This document shows positions 7,600 through 15,448 of a stretch of 27,102 bases of DNA, piece by piece. The translations under genes and the position numbers were made by a program. Each line of letters opens with the position of its first letter. Position 1 is the stretch's first letter. The notes beneath the pieces are model-generated. The model saw only the letters and a list, made by a program, of their open reading frames with translations, was not told where the DNA came from and searched no databases. The stretch spans positions 1-27,102 of the forward strand of contig CAAGLS010000249.1 in assembly GCA_900770845.1 (NCBI GenBank). Direction: 5' to 3'. This DNA comes from an uncultured Prevotella sp. GTDB taxonomy: Bacteria; Bacteroidota; Bacteroidia; Bacteroidales; Bacteroidaceae.

Positions 7600-7687
7600 T
7601 TGCTGACATTTGTCGACAAGGTTGTCTACATTTGTCGGCAAACTTGTCGACAATTGCCTACAAGTTTGTCGACAATTGCCAGCAACC
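7600..7687. repeat. Four 22-bp tandem units built from TTGTCGACAA-like palindromes
   Basis: Eight 10-bp elements resembling TTGTCGACAA begin at 7600, 7610, 7622, 7632, 7644, 7654, 7666 and 7676, so the spacing alternates 10 and 12 bp. This gives four 22-bp units. Three elements (7610, 7644, 7666) are exact copies of the palindrome, with a GTCGAC core. The array lies between the anion-transporter terminator and the ffh promoter. A period of about two helical turns is what a row of protein-binding sites would have; no binding protein is identified. A small hairpin (AGCAAC/GTTGCT, 7588-7605) touches its left edge. Confidence 0.8.
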
Positions 7688-7885
7688 GTGGAAATCGACA
7701 TTCTGAAGACAAGGAAACAGTTTTCGCACAGCCTCTTGCCGGGAAAAAGGGCAATGGCGTTCGACCCGGCACGCCCCACTCCACAACGCAGGGACAAGCC
7801 TTGGATAGGGAGTCTCGCCTCCTGACCTAACACGTGACACACGAAAATACAGATGCAATTTTTGCAAAAAACAGAGTATTTGCTT

Positions 7886-7914
7886 TTTGGTTTGTGATTT
7901 TTGTTGTATCTTTG
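7886..7914 (+). promoter_or_regulatory. Promoter of ffh
   Basis: TTTG at 7886-7889, 17-bp spacer, TATCTTTG at 7907-7914, 30 bp before the ATG. The stretch between the repeat array and this promoter (7688-7885) holds nothing recognisable. Confidence 0.65.
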
Positions 7915-7944
7915 CGAAAAACAAAAACGAGAAACAATTAAAAG

Positions 7945-9282
7945 ATGTTTGAAAATCTAAGCGACAGGCTTGAACGGTCGTTCAAGATATTGAAAGGCGA
8001 AGGCAAAATTACCGAGATCAATGTCGCCGAGACGCTTAAAGACGTGCGCCGCGCCCTGCTCGACGCCGACGTCAACTACAAAGTGGCCAAGACTTTCACC
8101 GACACGGTGAAGAAGAAGGCCATGGGTATGAACGTTCTCACGGCTGTGAAGCCGGGACAGCTCATGGTGAAGATTGTCCATGACGAGCTTGCCGAGCTCA
8201 TGGGCGGTGAGGCTGCCGAGCTCCACCTGCAGCAGAAGCCTGCCATCATCCTGATGTCGGGTCTGCAAGGTTCGGGTAAGACCACGTTCTCGGGCAAGCT
8301 GGCCAACATGCTCAAGCAGAAACAGCACAAGAATCCGCTGCTCGTGGCATGCGACGTCTATCGTCCCGCAGCCATCGACCAGCTGAAAGTCGTGGGCGGG
8401 CAGATTGGCGTGCCTGTCTATTCGGAGCCGGAGAGCAAGAATGTCAACGGGATAGCCCTCCACGCCATACAAGAGGCCAAGGCCAAAGGACACGACGTGG
8501 TCATCATCGATACCGCCGGCCGCCTGGCTGTGGACGAGCAGATGATGGACGAGATCGCATCGCTCAAGGAGACCGTGCATCCCGACGAGACGCTGTTCGT
8601 GGTCGACTCGATGACGGGTCAGGACGCCGTCAACACGGCAAAGGAATTCAACGACCGCCTGGACTTCGACGGTGTGGTGCTCACCAAGCTCGACGGCGAC
8701 ACCCGCGGCGGAGCCGCCCTCTCCATCCGCACGGTGGTGACGAAGCCCATCAAGTTTGTCGGAACAGGCGAGAAGATGGATGCCATCGACGTGTTCCATC
8801 CCGCCCGAATGGCCGACCGAATCCTCGGCATGGGCGACATCGTATCATTGGTGGAGCGCGCACAGGAACAGTTCGACGAAGAGGAGGCCCGCAAGCTGCA
8901 AAGGAAGATCCAGAAGAACAAGTTCGACTTCAACGACTTCCTCAACCAGATAGAGCAAATCAAGAAGATGGGCAACTTGAAGGAACTCGCCTCCATGATT
9001 CCGGGTGTGGGCAAGGCCATCAAGGATGTGGACATCGACGACAACGCCTTCAACGGCATTGAGGCCATCATCCGTTCCATGACACCAAAAGAGCGCACCA
9101 ATCCAGAGATCCTCAACACCTCGCGCCGCATGCGCATCGCCAAGGGTTCCGGCACCTCCATCCAAGAGGTGAACAAGCTCATCAAGCAGTTCGACCAAAC
9201 CCGAAAGGTGATGAAGATGGTGACGGGCAACAGCATGGCCTCCATGATGGGGCGCATGAAGGGCATGAAGATGCCGAAGTAG
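7945..9282 (+). CDS. ffh: Signal recognition particle protein Ffh
   Basis: A 445-residue SRP54-family GTPase, full length. Domains in order: N-terminal four-helix bundle (1-90), G domain with P-loop GLQGSGKTT (106-114), DTAGRL, TKLDGD and the GTGEKMDAIDVFHP closing motif (to about 295), then the methionine-rich M domain (about 320-445) with RRMRIAKGSGTS for 4.5S RNA binding and a GRMKGMKMPK tail. Ffh binds 4.5S RNA and signal sequences on the ribosome and hands the complex to FtsY for co-translational insertion at SecYEG. It has its own promoter, and a 57-bp tandem repeat begins 36 bp after the stop. Nothing is missing from the usual motifs. Confidence 0.97.
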   Translation: MFENLSDRLERSFKILKGEGKITEINVAETLKDVRRALLDADVNYKVAKTFTDTVKKKAMGMNVLTAVKPGQLMVKIVHDELAELMGGEAAELHLQQKPAIILMSGLQGSGKTTFSGKLANMLKQKQHKNPLLVACDVYRPAAIDQLKVVGGQIGVPVYSEPESKNVNGIALHAIQEAKAKGHDVVIIDTAGRLAVDEQMMDEIASLKETVHPDETLFVVDSMTGQDAVNTAKEFNDRLDFDGVVLTKLDGDTRGGAALSIRTVVTKPIKFVGTGEKMDAIDVFHPARMADRILGMGDIVSLVERAQEQFDEEEARKLQRKIQKNKFDFNDFLNQIEQIKKMGNLKELASMIPGVGKAIKDVDIDDNAFNGIEAIIRSMTPKERTNPEILNTSRRMRIAKGSGTSIQEVNKLIKQFDQTRKVMKMVTGNSMASMMGRMKGMKMPK

Positions 9283-9318
9283 CGCCCTGGGGACGCTGGT
9301 GACTGCCCAAGGTTTTCA

Positions 9319-9519
9319 CCAAAGCTCTCTGCCAAGGCTTGCGCCAAGAGCCGAAACCAGCACATAAGGCCTGCTCCAAGGCTCTCTGCCAAGGCTTGCG
9401 CCAAGAGCCGCAGCCCGCACCCAAGGTCTGCTCCAAGGCTCTCTGCCAAGGCTTGCGCCAAGAGCCGCAGCCCGCACCCAAGGTCTGCGCCAAGGCTCTC
9501 TGCCAAGGCTTGCGCCAAG
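9319..9519. repeat. 57-bp intergenic tandem repeat, about 3.5 copies
   Basis: Copies at 9319-9375 (diverged), 9376-9432 and 9433-9489 (nearly identical), and a 30-bp partial copy at 9490-9519. Each unit contains GGCTCT and AGAGCC 18 nt apart, so each can fold into a stem. Because 57 is divisible by 3 and the unit lacks minus-strand stops, all three minus frames stay open through it, producing repetitive 19-residue peptides that look artificial. It lies between the ffh stop and the folD start. Confidence 0.85.
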
Positions 9520-9601
9520 GCTCTCCGCGGTTCGGTATGTTGCTGTACCACAGCACCCCCCCAGAAAGAACATCTTGCCGATAACTTTAAAACGAAATAT
9601 T

Positions 9602-10480
9602 ATGACACTTATTGACGGCAAAGCCACGGCCGCAGCCGTGAAAGCCGAAATAGCCAAAGAAGTGGAACAGATGGTGGCCTCGGGGCAGAAGCGCCCCCAC
9701 TTGGCCGCCGTGTTGGTGGGCCACGACGGTGGTTCGGAGACCTACGTGAAGAACAAGGTCATCGCCTGCGAGCAGTGCGGCTTCAAGTCGTCGCTCATCC
9801 GCTTCGAGGACGACGTGACCGAGAAGGAGCTGCTCGACTGCGTGGCCAAGCTCAACAGCGACCCCGATGTCGACGGGTTCATCATCCAGCTCCCGCTTCC
9901 CAAGCATATCGATGAGCAGAAGATCATCATGGCCATCGACTACCGCAAGGATGTCGACGGATTCCACCCCATCAACGTGGGACGCATGGCCATCGGACTG
10001 CCTTGCTTCATCTCCGCCACACCGCTCGGCATCCTCACTCTGCTGCGCCGCTACAACATAGAAACGCGCGGCAAGAAGTGCGTGGTGCTTGGTCGCAGCA
10101 ACATCGTGGGCAAGCCCATGGCACAGCTCATGATGCAGAAGGCCTACGGCGACTCCACCGTCACCGTGTGCCACTCCCACAGCACCAGCCTCAAGCAGGA
10201 ATGCCGCGAGGCCGACATCATCATCGCGGCCATCGGCAAGCCCGACTTCGTGACGGCCGACATGGTGAGGGAAGGCGCAGTGGTCATCGACGTGGGCACG
10301 ACCCGCGTGCCCGACGCTACAAGGAAGAGTGGATTCCGCCTCAACGGCGACGTGAAGTTCGACGAGGTGGCTCCCAAGTGCTCCTACATCACCCCTGTTC
10401 CGGGAGGCGTGGGGCCAATGACCATCTGCTCCCTGATGAACAACACCTTAGCAGCAGCAAAACATGAATACTACAAATGA
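9602..10480 (+). CDS. folD: Bifunctional methylenetetrahydrofolate dehydrogenase/cyclohydrolase
   Basis: A 292-residue FolD from the ATG at 9602; an in-frame TTG at 9575 gives an unlikely longer start. The catalytic Tyr48-x3-Lys52 (YVKNK), the nucleotide-loop motif GRSNIVGKPMAQLM and the C-terminal PVPGGVGPMTICSLM are all present, and length matches the family. The enzyme interconverts 5,10-methylene-, 5,10-methenyl- and 10-formyl-tetrahydrofolate in the cytoplasm, feeding purine synthesis and formyl-Met initiation. Its last 17 bases overlap the start of the small TPR gene, so it is probably co-transcribed with the oxidoreductase genes downstream. A TAACTTTA sequence at 9582-9589 is a weak -7 candidate. 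Confidence 0.96.
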   Translation: MTLIDGKATAAAVKAEIAKEVEQMVASGQKRPHLAAVLVGHDGGSETYVKNKVIACEQCGFKSSLIRFEDDVTEKELLDCVAKLNSDPDVDGFIIQLPLPKHIDEQKIIMAIDYRKDVDGFHPINVGRMAIGLPCFISATPLGILTLLRRYNIETRGKKCVVLGRSNIVGKPMAQLMMQKAYGDSTVTVCHSHSTSLKQECREADIIIAAIGKPDFVTADMVREGAVVIDVGTTRVPDATRKSGFRLNGDVKFDEVAPKCSYITPVPGGVGPMTICSLMNNTLAAAKHEYYK

Positions 10481-10667
10481 CAACAACATGACGGCCAGAC
10501 AGTGGTACGACCAGGGAAATGACTTCCGCAAGCAGAGCGACTGGCAGAATGCCATCAACTGCTACATGGAAGCCATCGAACTCGATCCCCTCTCTCCGGC
10601 GGTGGAAGCCAAAGAGATGCTCGAGAGCATACTCAACTTCTATAACAAGGACGCTTATAACCCATAA
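10464..10667 (+). CDS. Small tetratricopeptide-repeat protein
   Basis: A 67-residue protein consisting essentially of one TPR unit (about residues 12-45: WYDQGNDFRKQSDW, then AINCYMEAIELDPLSP) plus a C-terminal helix. A single TPR is too little for a solenoid, so it would need to dimerise or dock on a partner. It overlaps the end of folD by 17 bp and precedes the oxidoreductase delta subunit by 63 bp. The position suggests a helper or assembly factor for the ferredoxin oxidoreductase, but this is inference from location only. No signal peptide or metal motif is visible. Confidence 0.8.
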   Translation: MNTTNDNNMTARQWYDQGNDFRKQSDWQNAINCYMEAIELDPLSPAVEAKEMLESILNFYNKDAYNP

Positions 10668-10730
10668 GCGATGATAATGAGCAGATTATCTCACCTTATC
10701 ACTTATTAAGCCTAACAAAACTTAAACATT

Positions 10731-10964
10731 ATGGGAAAGATTAAAGGTGCCATTGTGGTCAACACCGACAGGTGCAAAGGTTGCCAACTTTGCATTGTCG
10801 CTTGTCCAAAAGGCGTGATTGCCTTGGCACAGAAAAAAGTCAACGTTCACGGCTATCCCTATGTGGAGCCCGCTCATCCCGACGACTGCATAGGATGTGC
10901 AAGTTGCGGAATCGTGTGCCCCGACGGATGCATCACCGTGTACAAAAAGAAAATGGAGGACTGA
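10731..10964 (+). CDS. korD: 2-oxoacid:ferredoxin oxidoreductase, delta (2x[4Fe-4S]) subunit
   Basis: A 77-residue bacterial-type ferredoxin with two cluster motifs: CKGCQLCIVACPKG (first half) and CIGCASCGIVCPDG (second half). Each has the CxxCxxCxxxCP pattern for a cubane cluster. In four-subunit 2-oxoacid oxidoreductases this subunit wires electrons from the TPP centre to external ferredoxin. It is followed after 3 bp by the alpha subunit, so the genes are certainly co-transcribed. Confidence 0.92.
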   Translation: MGKIKGAIVVNTDRCKGCQLCIVACPKGVIALAQKKVNVHGYPYVEPAHPDDCIGCASCGIVCPDGCITVYKKKMED

Positions 10965-10967
10965 GAG

Positions 10968-12050
10968 ATGGCAGAACAGGAAGTAACATTAATGAAAGGC
11001 AACGAGGCCATCGCGCGCGCTGCCATTCGATGTGGTGCGGACGCCTACTTCGGCTATCCCATCACCCCACAGAGTGAAGTTATCGAGACCCTATCCCAGC
11101 TCAAGCCTTGGGAGACCACCGGCATGGTGGTGCTGCAGGCTGAGAGCGAAGTGGCCTCTATTAATATGGTGTATGGAGGCGCAGGCGCAGGAAAGCGCGT
11201 CATGACCTCCTCGTCGTCACCCGGCGTTGCCCTCATGCAGGAAGGCATCAGCTATATGGCTGGCTGCGAGCTGCCCGGCGTCTTCGTCAATGTGCAGCGT
11301 GGCGGCCCCGGACTGGGAACCATCCAGCCCTCGCAGAGTGACTATTTCCAGGCCACACGCGGCGGCGGCAACGGCGACTACCAGGTCATCGTGCTGGCTC
11401 CCAACTCGGTGCAGGAAATGGCCGACTTCGTAGACCTCGCCTTTGAGCTTGCCTTCAAATACCGCAACCCCGCAATGATTCTCTCCGACGGTGTCATCGG
11501 CCAGATGATGGAGAAGGTGGTTCTTCCCCCTCTGAAGCCACGCCGCACAGAAGAGCAGATCAAGGCCGAATGCCCTTGGGCCTCTGTAGGACGCACCAAG
11601 GACCGCATGCCCAACATCATCACATCTCTTGAGCTCCGCTCCGAGGAGATGGAGAAGCGCAACCTCCACTTGCAGGCCAAATACCGCGAGATAGAAGAGA
11701 AGGAAGTGCGCTTTGAGACCCAGCAGATGGACGACGCCGACTACATGATCGTGGCCTTTGGCTCGGCGGCACGCGTTTCGGAAAAGGCTGTGGAGATAGC
11801 ACGCGAAGAGGGACTCAAGGTGGGCCTCTTCCGCCCCATCACCCTCTGGCCCTTCCCCAGCAAGCAGATTGCCGAAATGGCAAAGGGAAAGAAAGGCATC
11901 CTCGTGGCAGAAATCAACGCAGGTCAGATGGTACAAGACGTGCGCCTGGCCGTGAACGGTGCCATCAAGGTGGAACACTTCGGCCGGTTGGGCGGCATCG
12001 TGCCCGACCCCGATGAGATTGTTAACGCTTTAAAGGAGAAATTGGCATGA
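10968..12050 (+). CDS. korA: 2-oxoacid:ferredoxin oxidoreductase, alpha subunit (KorA/VorB type)
   Basis: A 360-residue subunit with the pyrimidine-binding region at the N-terminus (GNEAIARAAIRCGADAYFGYPITPQSEV) and the C-terminal transketolase-like domain II (about 240-350: VAFGSAARVSEKAV, GLFRPITLWPFP). With the beta subunit it forms the TPP site that decarboxylates a 2-oxoacid and transfers the acyl group to CoA. Related enzymes use 2-oxoglutarate (Kor) or branched-chain 2-oxoacids (Vor), and sequence alone does not decide. Similar Bacteroidales proteins are often annotated as VorB. Its stop overlaps the beta-subunit start by 4 bp. Confidence 0.9.
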   Translation: MAEQEVTLMKGNEAIARAAIRCGADAYFGYPITPQSEVIETLSQLKPWETTGMVVLQAESEVASINMVYGGAGAGKRVMTSSSSPGVALMQEGISYMAGCELPGVFVNVQRGGPGLGTIQPSQSDYFQATRGGGNGDYQVIVLAPNSVQEMADFVDLAFELAFKYRNPAMILSDGVIGQMMEKVVLPPLKPRRTEEQIKAECPWASVGRTKDRMPNIITSLELRSEEMEKRNLHLQAKYREIEEKEVRFETQQMDDADYMIVAFGSAARVSEKAVEIAREEGLKVGLFRPITLWPFPSKQIAEMAKGKKGILVAEINAGQMVQDVRLAVNGAIKVEHFGRLGGIVPDPDEIVNALKEKLA

Positions 12051-12814
12051 GTAACGACATTATAGCACCCGAGAATCTGGTATACAAGAAACCGGATTTG
12101 ATGAACGACACCCCAATGCACTATTGCCCGGGATGTTCACATGGAGTTGTGCACAAACTGGTTGCCGAAGTCATCGAGGAAATGGGCATGTCCGACAAGA
12201 CCGTGGGCGTATGCCCCGTGGGCTGCGCCGTGTTCGCCTACCGCTATCTCGACATCGACTGGCAGGAAGCCGCCCACGGGCGTGCACCCGCTGTGGCAAC
12301 GGGCATCAAGCGCTGCTGGCCCGACCGTCTGGTCTTCACCTATCAGGGCGACGGCGACTTGGCCTGCATCGGCACCGCCGAGACCATCCACGCCCTCAAC
12401 CGCGGCGAACATATCGCCATCATCTTCATCAACAACGCCATCTACGGCATGACGGGAGGACAGATGGCCCCCACTACACTCATCGGCCAGAAGACTGCCA
12501 CCTGCCCCTACGGACGCGACCCGGAACTGCATGGATGGAACCTCAACATCACTGAACTGGCCAGCCACCTCAAGGGCACGTGCTACGTCACCCGCCAGAG
12601 CGTGGAATCCGTGCCGAGCATCCGCAAGGCCAAGGCAGCCATCCGCAAGGCCTTCGAGGCCAGCCTGCAGGGCAAGGGTTCAAGCCTCGTGGAGATTGTC
12701 GCCACCTGCAACAGCGGTTGGAAGCTCTCTCCCGTCAAGGCCAATGAATGGATGAAGGAACACATGTTCGCAGAGTACGTCAAAGGCGACTTGAAGGACA
12801 CCACTGGCCTCTAA
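12047..12814 (+). CDS. korB: 2-oxoacid:ferredoxin oxidoreductase, beta (TPP-binding) subunit
   Basis: A 255-residue thiamine-diphosphate subunit. CPGCSHG near residue 28 and CPVGCA near 57 are the conserved Cys segments near the proximal cluster. The TPP/Mg motif runs from GDGDLACIG to the NNAIYGMTGGQ segment. It holds the catalytic cofactor of the complex. It overlaps korA by 4 bp (ATGA), implying coupled translation. A 111-bp gap with a bulged hairpin separates it from korC. Confidence 0.93.
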   Translation: MSNDIIAPENLVYKKPDLMNDTPMHYCPGCSHGVVHKLVAEVIEEMGMSDKTVGVCPVGCAVFAYRYLDIDWQEAAHGRAPAVATGIKRCWPDRLVFTYQGDGDLACIGTAETIHALNRGEHIAIIFINNAIYGMTGGQMAPTTLIGQKTATCPYGRDPELHGWNLNITELASHLKGTCYVTRQSVESVPSIRKAKAAIRKAFEASLQGKGSSLVEIVATCNSGWKLSPVKANEWMKEHMFAEYVKGDLKDTTGL

Positions 12815-12825
12815 TGCATTATTTT

Positions 12826-12870
12826 GTGCGCAACGCCCCGCATTGCCCCACGCATCTTGGGGCTGCGCAC
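12826..12870 (+). other. Intercistronic hairpin between korB and korC
   Basis: GTGCGCA-AC-GCCCC (12826-12839) pairs with GGGGC-TGCGCAC (12859-12870): about 12 bp with a 2-nt bulge. It is framed by TGCATT (12815-12820) and AATGCA (12879-12884), which can extend it. There is no T tract, so it is more likely an RNA-processing or stability element than a terminator. Confidence 0.45.
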
Positions 12871-12925
12871 CAACCGACAATGCAAAACGATGTGAAGTGC
12901 ATCACTTAAATCAATCGAAAAGCAA

Positions 12926-13468
12926 ATGAAAACAGAAATCATCATTTCAGGTTTCGGTGGACAAGGCGTGCTCTCTATGGGAAAGATTCTTGCCTACTCC
13001 GGACTGATGGAAAATAAAGAGGTGACGTGGATGCCCGCCTACGGTCCCGAACAGCGTGGCGGCACCGCCAACGTTACGGTCATCGTGAGCGACGAGCGCA
13101 TCTCCTCGCCCATCCTCAGCAAGTATGATGTGGCCATTGTGCTCAATCAGCCCTCTCTCGACAAGTTCGAGCCGCGCGTTAAGCCCGGTGGCATCCTCAT
13201 CTATGATGGCTACGGCATCATCAACCCGCCCACACGCAAGGACATCACCGTCTATCGCATCAACGCCATGGACAAGGCCGCCGAGATGAAGAACGGCAAG
13301 GTGTTCAACATGATTGTCCTGGGCGGCTTGCTTAAGGTCTGCCCCGTCGTAAGCACCGAAGGCTTGAACAAGGCCCTTTACAAGAGTCTGCCCGAGCGTC
13401 ACCACAACTTGATTCCTCTCAACATGCAAGCTGTTGAAGAAGGAATGAAAATCATTGAGAAGCAATAA
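12926..13468 (+). CDS. korC: 2-oxoacid:ferredoxin oxidoreductase, gamma subunit
   Basis: A 180-residue subunit of the POR gamma family. The N-terminus shows the glycine-rich GFGGQGVLSMGKIL, followed by MPAYGPEQRGGTANV, which is the signature of this subunit. It completes the alpha-beta-gamma-delta set, each encoded separately, and closes the operon: a 12-bp perfect terminator starts 23 bp after the stop. The complex is oxygen-sensitive in known examples, consistent with an anaerobe. Confidence 0.93.
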   Translation: MKTEIIISGFGGQGVLSMGKILAYSGLMENKEVTWMPAYGPEQRGGTANVTVIVSDERISSPILSKYDVAIVLNQPSLDKFEPRVKPGGILIYDGYGIINPPTRKDITVYRINAMDKAAEMKNGKVFNMIVLGGLLKVCPVVSTEGLNKALYKSLPERHHNLIPLNMQAVEEGMKIIEKQ

Positions 13469-13490
13469 CAGCTCAATATCAACAGAGCCG

Positions 13491-13528
13491 TCAAGGGTGT
13501 CCCGCACAGGACACCCTTGATTGTTTTT
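13491..13528 (+). terminator. Rho-independent terminator of the kor operon
   Basis: A perfect 12-bp stem (TCAAGGGTGTCC / GGACACCCTTGA), 6-nt loop, followed by TTGTTTTT. A textbook intrinsic terminator. Confidence 0.92.
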
Positions 13529-13662
13529 CCGCAACCAACTCTGCCCCACCCGACTCCTACCGGGCAAGAGAAAACGGGCAGAGCGCGCATTAACAATCGT
13601 TTGCAAGTGGAAAGTCAAAGGTTAAAGAAGAAGAAAACGAACGGAGATTGAAAGAAATTTAG

Positions 13663-13670
13663 TACCTTTG
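13663..13670 (+). promoter_or_regulatory. -7 box of the nif3-like gene
   Basis: TACCTTTG, 20 bp before the GTG start. The nearest TTG (13648-13650) is only 12 bp away, so the -33 box is weak. Confidence 0.5.
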
Positions 13671-13690
13671 CAAACAAATTGAACATAAGC

Positions 13691-14566
13691 GTGAAAATAA
13701 TAGAAGTGGTAAATGCCCTTGAACAGTTCGCGCCTCTGTCCCTGCAAGCTGACTTCGATAATGCCGGCCTGCAGATTGGATTAACAGAAGCGGAAGTCTC
13801 AGGGGCTTTATTGTGTCTTGACGTCACTGATGCCATCGTGGACGAGGCCATCAGCAAGGATTGCAACCTCATCATCTCCCACCATCCGCTCATCTTCCAC
13901 AAGCTGCGCAGAATAACAGGAGAGGATGATGTGCAGCGTACCGTGATGAAAGCATTGAAGAACGACATCACCATCCTTTCCCTCCACACCAATATGGACA
14001 GCGTGAGGGGCGGTGTCAACTACAAGATGGCAGAGAAGATGGGGCTGGAGCGGTTGCGGTTTTTCGGCAAGCGCCAGCAAGTGGACGTGGGCGAGGCCAA
14101 GGCGGCCGAGCACGAGAAGCTCTGCCGAGAGTTGGAACCCAAGCAAGCCGAAGGCTACATCCCGTCAAAGTCGCTCATTGAGGGAGCCGACGGCGTGGTG
14201 GGCACGTTGGCCGAACCCTTGGCTGCCGACGACTTGGTGGCACTGCTGCGCAAGGCGTTCGGCGTGGAGTGTGTGATGTGCAACCAGCTCCTGCGCCGTC
14301 CCATCAAGACGGTGGCTCTTTGTGGCGGGGCTGGCGACTTCCTGCTCGACGATGCCATAGCCGAAGGAGCCGATGCCTTCATCACCGGAGAGATGCACTA
14401 CCACCAGTATTTTGGTCACGAGCAGGAAATTCAGATTTGTGTCATCGGCCACTACCAGAGCGAGCAATACACTACGGAGATATTCCGCGACGTGCTGGGC
14501 CATCGCTGTCCGGGCGTAAGGACGCTCATCGCCGACACCAACACCAATCCTATATTATATCTTTGA
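13691..14566 (+). CDS. Nif3-like dinuclear metal centre protein (YbgI family)
   Basis: A 291-residue protein from a GTG start at 13691. An upstream in-frame TTG at 13679 is possible, but MKIIEVVNALEQFAP matches how the family begins. The metal ligands are present: His64-His65 (SHHPLIF), Asp103 in HTNMD, and the C-terminal GHYQSEQ with His and Glu. Family members form toroidal hexamers with a two-metal site per subunit; the reaction is not settled, though some are listed as GTP cyclohydrolase 1 type 2 homologues. Many Bacteroidetes members are about 365 residues with an inserted PII-like domain. This one is the shorter form. It is followed by the zinc-ribbon gene, a common pairing. Confidence 0.9.
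   Translation: MKIIEVVNALEQFAPLSLQADFDNAGLQIGLTEAEVSGALLCLDVTDAIVDEAISKDCNLIISHHPLIFHKLRRITGEDDVQRTVMKALKNDITILSLHTNMDSVRGGVNYKMAEKMGLERLRFFGKRQQVDVGEAKAAEHEKLCRELEPKQAEGYIPSKSLIEGADGVVGTLAEPLAADDLVALLRKAFGVECVMCNQLLRRPIKTVALCGGAGDFLLDDAIAEGADAFITGEMHYHQYFGHEQEIQICVIGHYQSEQYTTEIFRDVLGHRCPGVRTLIADTNTNPILYL
14558..14565 (+). promoter_or_regulatory. -7 box inside the end of the nif3-like gene
   Basis: TATCTTTG overlaps the last codons and stop of the nif3-like gene, 32 bp before the zinc-ribbon ATG. It may provide separate transcription of that gene. No clear -33 box is seen. Confidence 0.4.
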
Positions 14567-14597
14567 TTTTCAAAAACAATACGTAAATACGAACAAC

Positions 14598-15425
14598 ATG
14601 GCAAAGAAAGATCCTACAGATTTGACCGTAGAAGAGAAGTTGAAGAATCTCTACCGCCTCCAAACCGCCCTGTCAAACATCGACGAGCTGCGCGCCTACC
14701 GTGGCGAGCTGCCCTTGGAAGTGCAGGACTTGGACGACGAGATTCAAGGTCTCAAGACACGCGTCTCCAAGATTGAGACCGAAATCCAGGAGTTCAACAC
14801 CGCCATCAGCCAAAAGAAGGGCGACATCGCACAGGCGCAGGCCAGTGTGGACCGCTACAAACAGCAGCTGGACGAAGTGAAGAATAACCGCGAGTATGAC
14901 ACGCTGACCAAGGAGATTGAGTACCAAACACTCGAAATTGAGCTCTGCAACAAGAAAATCAAGGAGGCTCTTGCCAAGGTGGAGAACGCCAAGCAAGAAC
15001 TGGAAGACACCCATGCGCTCATCGAGACACGCAATGTTGACTTGGGCCACAAGCGCGAGGAGCTGGACAAGATCATGCAGGAGACGCGCGAGCAGGAGGA
15101 CCAACTTCACGACGAGGCAAAGGAACTGGAAACAAAGATTGAGCCACGACTCCTGCAGTCGTTCAAGCGCATCCGCCAGAGCGCCCGCAACGGATTGGGA
15201 ATCGTCACCGTACAGCGCGATGCCTGTGGCGGCTGCTTCAACAAGATACCGCCACAGCGACAGCTCGACATCAAGATGCACAAGAAGATCATCGTGTGCG
15301 AATATTGCGGCCGCATCCTCATCGACCCCGAGCTGGCCGGCATCAAGACCGTGCAGCCCGAAGAGAAGAAGCGCAAGCGCGTCACGCGCCGCAAGAAGAA
15401 GGACGACGCCGCCGAGGAAGAATAA
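14598..15425 (+). CDS. Coiled-coil protein with C4 zinc ribbon (DUF164/CdsZ family)
   Basis: A 275-residue protein. Residues about 15-195 are a long charged helical hairpin with heptad character, predicted as antiparallel coiled coil. The C-terminal part is a four-cysteine zinc ribbon: Cys210-x2-Cys213 and Cys234-x2-Cys237 (CGGC, CEYC). The tail is Lys/Arg-rich and then acidic (KKRKRVTRRKKK, AAEEE), with possible nucleic-acid contact. The family is widespread next to nif3-like genes; a chlamydial member (CdsZ) acts as a type III secretion chaperone, but the role in Bacteroidetes is unknown. It ends at a strong bidirectional terminator. Confidence 0.88.
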   Translation: MAKKDPTDLTVEEKLKNLYRLQTALSNIDELRAYRGELPLEVQDLDDEIQGLKTRVSKIETEIQEFNTAISQKKGDIAQAQASVDRYKQQLDEVKNNREYDTLTKEIEYQTLEIELCNKKIKEALAKVENAKQELEDTHALIETRNVDLGHKREELDKIMQETREQEDQLHDEAKELETKIEPRLLQSFKRIRQSARNGLGIVTVQRDACGGCFNKIPPQRQLDIKMHKKIIVCEYCGRILIDPELAGIKTVQPEEKKRKRVTRRKKKDDAAEEE

Positions 15426-15448
15426 CCTGCAAGGATTTCCTACGATGC

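Noticed and set aside
7600..7687. CRISPR array
   Set aside because: The repeats are contiguous 22-bp units without unique spacers, and there are no cas genes.
8619..9551. 310-codon minus-strand frame with 19-residue repeats (ALAESLGADLG)
   Set aside because: Its repeats come from the 57-bp intergenic DNA repeat, the remainder is antisense to ffh, and the other two minus frames are equally open through the repeat.
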